From positions 7,313,286 through 7,377,285 of the forward strand of contig NC_079894.1 in assembly GCF_024868665.1 (NCBI RefSeq): DNA of 64,000 nt, in the 5' to 3' direction. Source of the stretch: Triplophysa rosa (Eukaryota; Chordata; Actinopteri; Cypriniformes; Nemacheilidae). Shown here piece by piece: positions 59,106 to 64,000 of this stretch; positions within the stretch are counted from its first letter, which is position 1; every line of letters starts with the position of its first letter. Under the pieces are notes generated by a model. The model saw only the letters and a program-made list of their open reading frames with translations. It ran no database searches and was not told the origin of the DNA. Made by a program: the position numbers and the translations under genes.

Positions 59106-60554
59106 CAACCACCCCAATAACTATTTCCTCTGTGTCATCCAATATTATTCTCCAACCAATCTAAACAGACATACATGTTCTTACACATTTTTACCTCCAG
59201 AAATGACTTTGACTGGAAAAGAGCTCTGAATAAACATCTCTAAATGCAGCTGGGTTTTTGGCTTCATCTGTGTGATGAAACGTAACTGATGTCAGCATGC
59301 CTGACTGGACCCACCGGTCCTGATGCAACTCTGTGTAGCAACAGGAATTACCAGTTGAATGACCTCAGGTCATTGGATGGTGCTGAGCCTGAAGTAGCTC
59401 ATTGCATAGAAGCTGCCTGAGCTTTTAATGTCTGCACGCTTGACATTTGTACCTTGAAAAGCGAAAACAGGATGAGGAATGTTGGATTGGACACTACCAT
59501 CCCTGAACGAAACAAAACAACTCCGCGTACAAGTCCCATTTTCATCAATGTATGCTAATTACACGCAAATTATATTCCAATTATGCAAACGAAGGAAGTT
59601 TTTTCCCCGTGATGTTTTTAATTTTGTTCAAGAAATCCGCAAGTCATGAAAGCCAGTTGTACGTTTTGCTCAGCTTTTACACATTTGTCATTTTAAAACA
59701 TTTTTTTTTATATGATCGCATGTTACCGTTGTTGGAACGCAGAGGCCTGAATCTCATATTGAAGGGAATGGATTATGCTTCTCATTTAAAATAATGTCCA
59801 TCTGCTCAATCAGAAATGCTATTTATTTCCTGAGGACCGCTGAAGATGTTTCGAGAGGAGAAGGGAGGGTAGTGCCTCTACGCACTTTCTTCAAGCTTTT
59901 TGTGTTGCTTTGAAAAGAAATGGCTTTTCGAGTGCCTTTTGACTAATACTAGACGACGGCTCCATTTTCTTTTTTTTCCAGTGTTTTCTGTTAAACATAA
60001 ACAGTTGAAAATGTTCTGCCGCTAAAACCTCATCTTCACAGTGTGTCAAGCAAACTTCATCTCTCCGTGAATGTGTTATTAGAGATCTTTTCCAGTTTTT
60101 CAAACATGCCTCATTTGGTGCTTTTCTATACCAAAATGTAATATATTAACTATTAGGGTGGTATATACAGCGCTTACCAAATTCAACATGGGCTTGTTAA
60201 AGTCAAAATAATGAAGAATAAAAGCATGAACTTACTTAACAGAATTGAGCCGAGATGTGTAGATACTGTCAAAACCTGTATTGTGCTAAAGGTTAATGAA
60301 CATGCACTATAAGCAAAGGGTGTTACATATGTAAATGAAGAATTGTTCTAGCAAGCTGGGAGGCACAGATAGCTTGCATGCCCTTGTTCAGCATTTCAAG
60401 AGCAAAGGTGTCTTGACTGATTCGCCCAGGTTTCTTGAGGTCTTCAAAACAAATTTGTAATACTGATTAGAATCCAGTGAAGCTAATTAGGATGCTAATT
60501 GGAATGGAGTGGAGTTGGGATGGAACAGTGGCTGAGAGGCGTCTTCTCACAGTA

Positions 60555-61187
60555 GCCAGGTTTCCATTACAGATTCGCACAAAATTTGAGTGATGTTTTC
60601 TAAATGTCGATAAAAACAATATTGCGGAATGAATGCGTTTCCATTGAACTATGTTATGCTATTAAAGTGTATTTGATTCTTCTCGCGATAAGTCATTCTG
60701 GCCGTACTTCTCCTTTGTACGTTTTATGGCAGGTTGCAAACCAACTTCAGTGCATAGTGCCACCTACTGTGATGAAAGAGTGAGAAGAAATGTCTATATT
60801 TCCTTATATACAGTATTTTCATATTACCTCACTGTTCCTAATAAATTTCCATACTGCACTCACTCGTTTTCCTGCATTTGGGCCATCATATAAGATATTA
60901 CTTAATGTGAATGCCTTACATCCTATCTTTCCAAATGTTCTGACAAAACATACCGCGAATGGTCATGTGACTTGTTATACGTCACGTGACTTGTAAATAC
61001 GACAAAAAGCGTTTCAATTGGAGTTTTGCGAAATATGCCTTTATCGTATTGCCTGAAAAAACACCTCATGCGAGCGTGAGAACTTGTTTGCGATACATGG
61101 GAGTTTTTGCGAAATTGACGTGTTTCCATTGGGTGTATTTTTGCGCTATTTAAATTTGCGCATTTTGAAGGGTAATAGAAACCTGGC
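60555..61187. mobile_element. MITE with GCCAGGTTTC termini, TA target
   Basis: TIRs GCCAGGTTTCCATTAC and the complement of GGTAATAGAAACCTGGC, flanked by TA (60553-60554; 61188-61189). Sub-terminal GCGTTTCCATTG / CGTGTTTCCATTGGG motifs repeat inside. No ORF. Either PIF-like or Tc1-like non-autonomous. Confidence 0.78.
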
Positions 61188-61345
61188 TAGGGTCGTTCTT
61201 CCATGTTTGTTCCTGTTGGCTCTTCGCTTCACTCATTGCTTGAATTTATCTTTTTTTTACATGCAAGTAAAAGAACATCAATGATTGAATATTCATACAA
61301 TTTAATTCAATGTCAGTATTATAATTTTCTTTTTTTTGTAGATTA

Positions 61346-61532
61346 CGCTCTAAAAATACCCATGGTTGGGTAAAATAGGAACAAACTGATCTCTTGGTTT
61401 AAATAAATTTAGAAAATGCACATATTTGACCCAACCATGAGTTGAAATGAACCAGAAGTTAGTTTAAACCCAGTGGTTGGGCTTGTCTATATTTTATCCA
61501 ACCTTGGGTTGAAACAACTCAACATTTTAGTG
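61346..61532. mobile_element. Hairpin MITE related to 13400-13590
   Basis: Ends CGCTCTAAAAATACCC and the complement of AACATTTTAGTG, with TA on both sides (61344-61345; 61533-61534). Inside are GGTTGGGT/ACCCAACC-type inverted motifs. Confidence 0.7.
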
Positions 61533-61539
61533 TATAAGA

Positions 61540-62801
61540 AAAGAATTGTTAGACAGTACGTTTCTAAAAACAACAAAATAAGCAGCACAAAAAAATATTT
61601 TAGCTGTAATCCACATGATTTACATATTACATGCGTTCTGAAGTCATTTACAACACCAATCATAATTAATTTTTCATTATACAGAAAACACCAGAATCAA
61701 CATTATGTATATAACTATAACATTAATATAAAACAAAACTTCTTCACTTCGTTTTGGAAAATGTGTAAATATTAATGTTTTAGAGAACTATTTTGGAAAA
61801 CTATTCCTTTAATGTTGAAGTCTATGAACTAGCTCACGCATCGGAAATAACTAGGCCTATTGCAGAAATCTTTTAGAGACATGAAGCATTACAATATCCC
61901 CAGTGTGGTGGGTTCTGCCCGCTTTATTTCATTTATTATTTTTTGCTTCTATTTCTCATGTCTTCTTCACTTCTCAGCACTAAATTGCAGATATTTTTAT
62001 AGAAGCGAAGTGGTTTAATATCCTCGCACTTTCCGTGCAGCCTCTCCCTGCATTTGCACTCAATTCAGAGGCGCGAGAAGGTGATGCCGAGACTGATTGC
62101 TTGCTACAGGATTAATAATATCAGGGGAGGGACTCCAGGAATGCATTGATGCATGTTTGTCACCTTGGCATGTGCACGGCATGAGGGACATATTAGCTCA
62201 GACACGACTGACCCTGCACATCAGACAACTTCCCCCATACATTCAATGAAGGCTTAGAAAATCACTTTATCATTCTCAATCGTACAAGAGTATCTGATTG
62301 TTATGCATCCCCAGTTTGCTTTGAATGCTTGAATTATTTTCCAACATGCAGATAAAGCATTCCTGTAATTGTATGTGCATTCCCTGGGTATGAAAAGCAA
62401 AATGCTTGTAATATAAAAACTTGGGGACTCAAAGAAACAAAGACGATACATTTTTTATGAGACTATCAAGGGCTGTACAATCAAACAAAAGCTGTTTCAA
62501 CAGCTTCACTTGCTGTGTTAATTGTTCATACTGTAGGTAAGTGAGAAAAATAACAAAACACAGCCCGGATGAAGTGTGGTAGTACTGAAAAAAAAACTGA
62601 TCAACACACAAACAACGCCTTCCTATTTAAAAGCAGCTGCTCTGTTTTGTCTATGACCACATGCATAGACAGACCAACTCTTAGACTTTCTGAACGCTGC
62701 CTCTCCGCCAGCCAGACAAATGGCAACACTGAACCTTCAATCAGCAGATGAGAAAGCCAATCATCATAAAGAGAGAAAAAAGACACAGAAGACTGTCTTA
62801 C
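61540..62801. other. cdh18 intron 1, 5' part; no feature recognised
   Basis: AT-rich noncoding DNA leading to the candidate first exon. Confidence 0.4.
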
Positions 62802-62980
62802 CTTCTCAGTCTTTCCTTAAAAGAACACAGCGCTTTGGAACATGGACGAGTGCTCCCAATGTTTCTCCACATGTTTAAAGTCACGCTGAGTGTATCTGCA
62901 GCTCTCAATCCAGCCCAGAACAGTCCGCTAGCTCCAAAATCTGCCAGCCTGCTGCAGCTCGGGAGGTGTGTTTTGATTGG
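62802..62980 (-). promoter_or_regulatory. Candidate untranslated first exon and core promoter of cdh18
   Basis: On the minus strand a strong donor, CTGAGAAG|gtaagacag, ends a possible exon at 62802. A CCAAT box (CCAATC, 62980-62975) lies 170 bp upstream of it, in more GC-rich sequence than the surroundings. Type II cadherins normally begin with an untranslated exon, and cdh18 needs one upstream of 56712. The transcription start would be near 62890-62930. Inferred only; no transcript evidence. Confidence 0.4.
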
Positions 62981-63057
62981 CCGGCTCGGCACACTGTCGT
63001 ATCCACACACACATACATCGAAAGTCAGCCGTGCTTTTTTCCCACCCTCACATTTCC

Positions 63058-63060
<3 letters not shown>

Positions 63061-63091
<31 letters not shown>
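63061..63091. repeat. (TC)n microsatellite
   Basis: About fifteen TC units; reads as GAGA on the cdh18 strand, roughly 100 bp upstream of the CCAAT box. Confidence 0.97.
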
Positions 63092-63094
<3 letters not shown>

Positions 63095-63320
63095 GCTTCT
63101 TCTCTTGCTTTACATCTCTAACTCTACCTCTCTCACTTTATCTTCCAGTCTCTTTATATCCCCTCTGTCTGCAGCTGGGAGAGGCACACAGGTTCTCTCA
63201 GAGAGAAGCGCAGGCAGTATTTGGTTTAAGGCAATAACGTGGCTCCAGAAGGAAACCTAATTAATAATATAGGGGGAGCGCGGAGGATGCGGGTGGGGCG
63301 GGGGATGATGCGAGGCACGT

Positions 63321-63427
63321 GCGCTATAAGCCCCCTCAAGACCGTGGGCCATTTTTTTCAAAGGAAAGGCTATCCTGTCAGCTCATAACAGAGGGCTTCA
63401 GGAACAGGGCAGTAGCTCTGTGCAAGG
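63321..63427 (+). promoter_or_regulatory. Candidate divergent promoter/exon on the plus strand
   Basis: A TATA-like GCTATAAG (63323-63330) follows a GC box (about 63296-63305) and a CACGTG E-box (63316-63321). About 100 bp on there is a strong donor, GCAAG|gtaaga (donor at 63427). This looks like a short first exon pointing away from cdh18, possibly a divergent noncoding transcript. No coding potential is seen. Confidence 0.25.
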
Positions 63428-63429
63428 TA

Positions 63430-64000
63430 AGATAAAAATGTGATAAAAACAAAGGCCTTGAGGGACAAGAAAAAGCTTTATGTACCGCAACTCACAGTCA
63501 TCAAACCCTCAGCCGACTCTCTGAGGCGATCCATCATTTACCTGCAGGTCTCCCTCTTCCTTTCAGCCTCGGCACAGGTTGATGATTTATCTTTTCGACT
63601 CCATTTATTTATTTACATGTTTCCCCTTTCTCAGCTCTGCCAGCGTCCTTGCAGGTGAGCTTATGTAAAATGGAGCTGTCTGGCGCCGAGCTTTTGCTTT
63701 TAAAATCCTTCTTTCAGAAGTAGGAAAAATAAATTTGAGCTTTACAAATTTCTTTATTGCATTTATTTGTGTTGTGTGCTGCTTTGGTTAATTGTATGTT
63801 TTAGTTTTGCTCATTTGTAAAAATAAAAGCAATTACTTTCGCCAGCCAAGCATGATATATAAAGCTGTAACAGAATTATAAAACAACAAATGACCAGGTG
63901 TTAAAGTTATGCTACAATAAGCGCATATTTTTATGTCATTTGTTAAAATTAATAAATCAAAATTGTATCTTGTTTAGGTTTAAGTTGTGGGGACAGTCGT
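63430..64000. other. No gene recognised
   Basis: AT-rich; a donor-like CAG|gtgagc at 63655 is the only splice-like signal. Confidence 0.35.

Noticed and set aside
62748..63260. 170-codon ORF with a Ser/Leu run
   Set aside because: The run is translation of the (TC)n microsatellite; the flanks have no domain.
1..64000. CRISPR-like arrays or bacterial operons
   Set aside because: No regularly spaced repeats with unique spacers and no prokaryotic gene layout; the sequence is vertebrate.

Overview
The window looks like nuclear DNA from a teleost fish, most likely a cyprinid relative of zebrafish and carps. It is AT-rich and carries one vertebrate gene split into many GT-AG exons. The rest is crowded with the repeats typical of cyprinids: many short terminal-inverted-repeat (TIR) elements, Tc1-like, hAT-like and PIF-like DNA transposons, L2-type LINE tails, a tRNA-derived SINE and solo LTRs. 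There are no bacterial operons, CRISPR arrays or rRNA.

The main content is a complete type II classical cadherin gene on the minus strand, coding from 56712 down to 20148. I resolved eleven coding exons with matching phases and GT-AG boundaries. They join to 2376 nt, or 791 residues. The protein has a signal peptide, a short propeptide ending in RPKR, the GWIWNQFF start of mature EC1, five EC repeats, one membrane span, and a tail with p120- and beta-catenin-binding motifs. Residue-level resemblance points to cadherin-18 (cdh18). A plausible untranslated first exon with a strong donor and CCAAT box lies near 62800-62980. The gene would then cover about 43 kb, far more compact than the mammalian orthologue.

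Downstream of the gene (1-20147) is repeat-rich DNA: a MITE (51-373), two solo LTRs (626-1030; 4062-5011), an L2 fragment, a remnant with RecQ-like and zinc-finger-like coding pieces (about 7430-7905), one unrecognised exon-like ORF (9494-9749), a hairpin MITE, and a degenerate intron-containing IS630/Tc1-type transposon (15855-18497) holding a nested MITE.

The cadherin introns hold further elements. The best preserved is an apparently intact Tc1/mariner element (22223-23443) with perfect TIRs and a 346-residue DD36E transposase. It sits in one copy of a local duplication whose other copy acts as an empty site. Intron 2 (41116-56472) is the richest: an L2 nested in a MITE, a TTAA-type MITE nested in another repeat, a 2 kb hAT-like element, a 1 kb fold-back element and a MITE with a perfect 44-bp hairpin. 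Intron 1 holds a PIF-like MITE. I found no convincingly new biological system. The items most worth checking are the DD36E element with its empty site, the two-gene transposon remnant, the fold-back element and the unrecognised exon.
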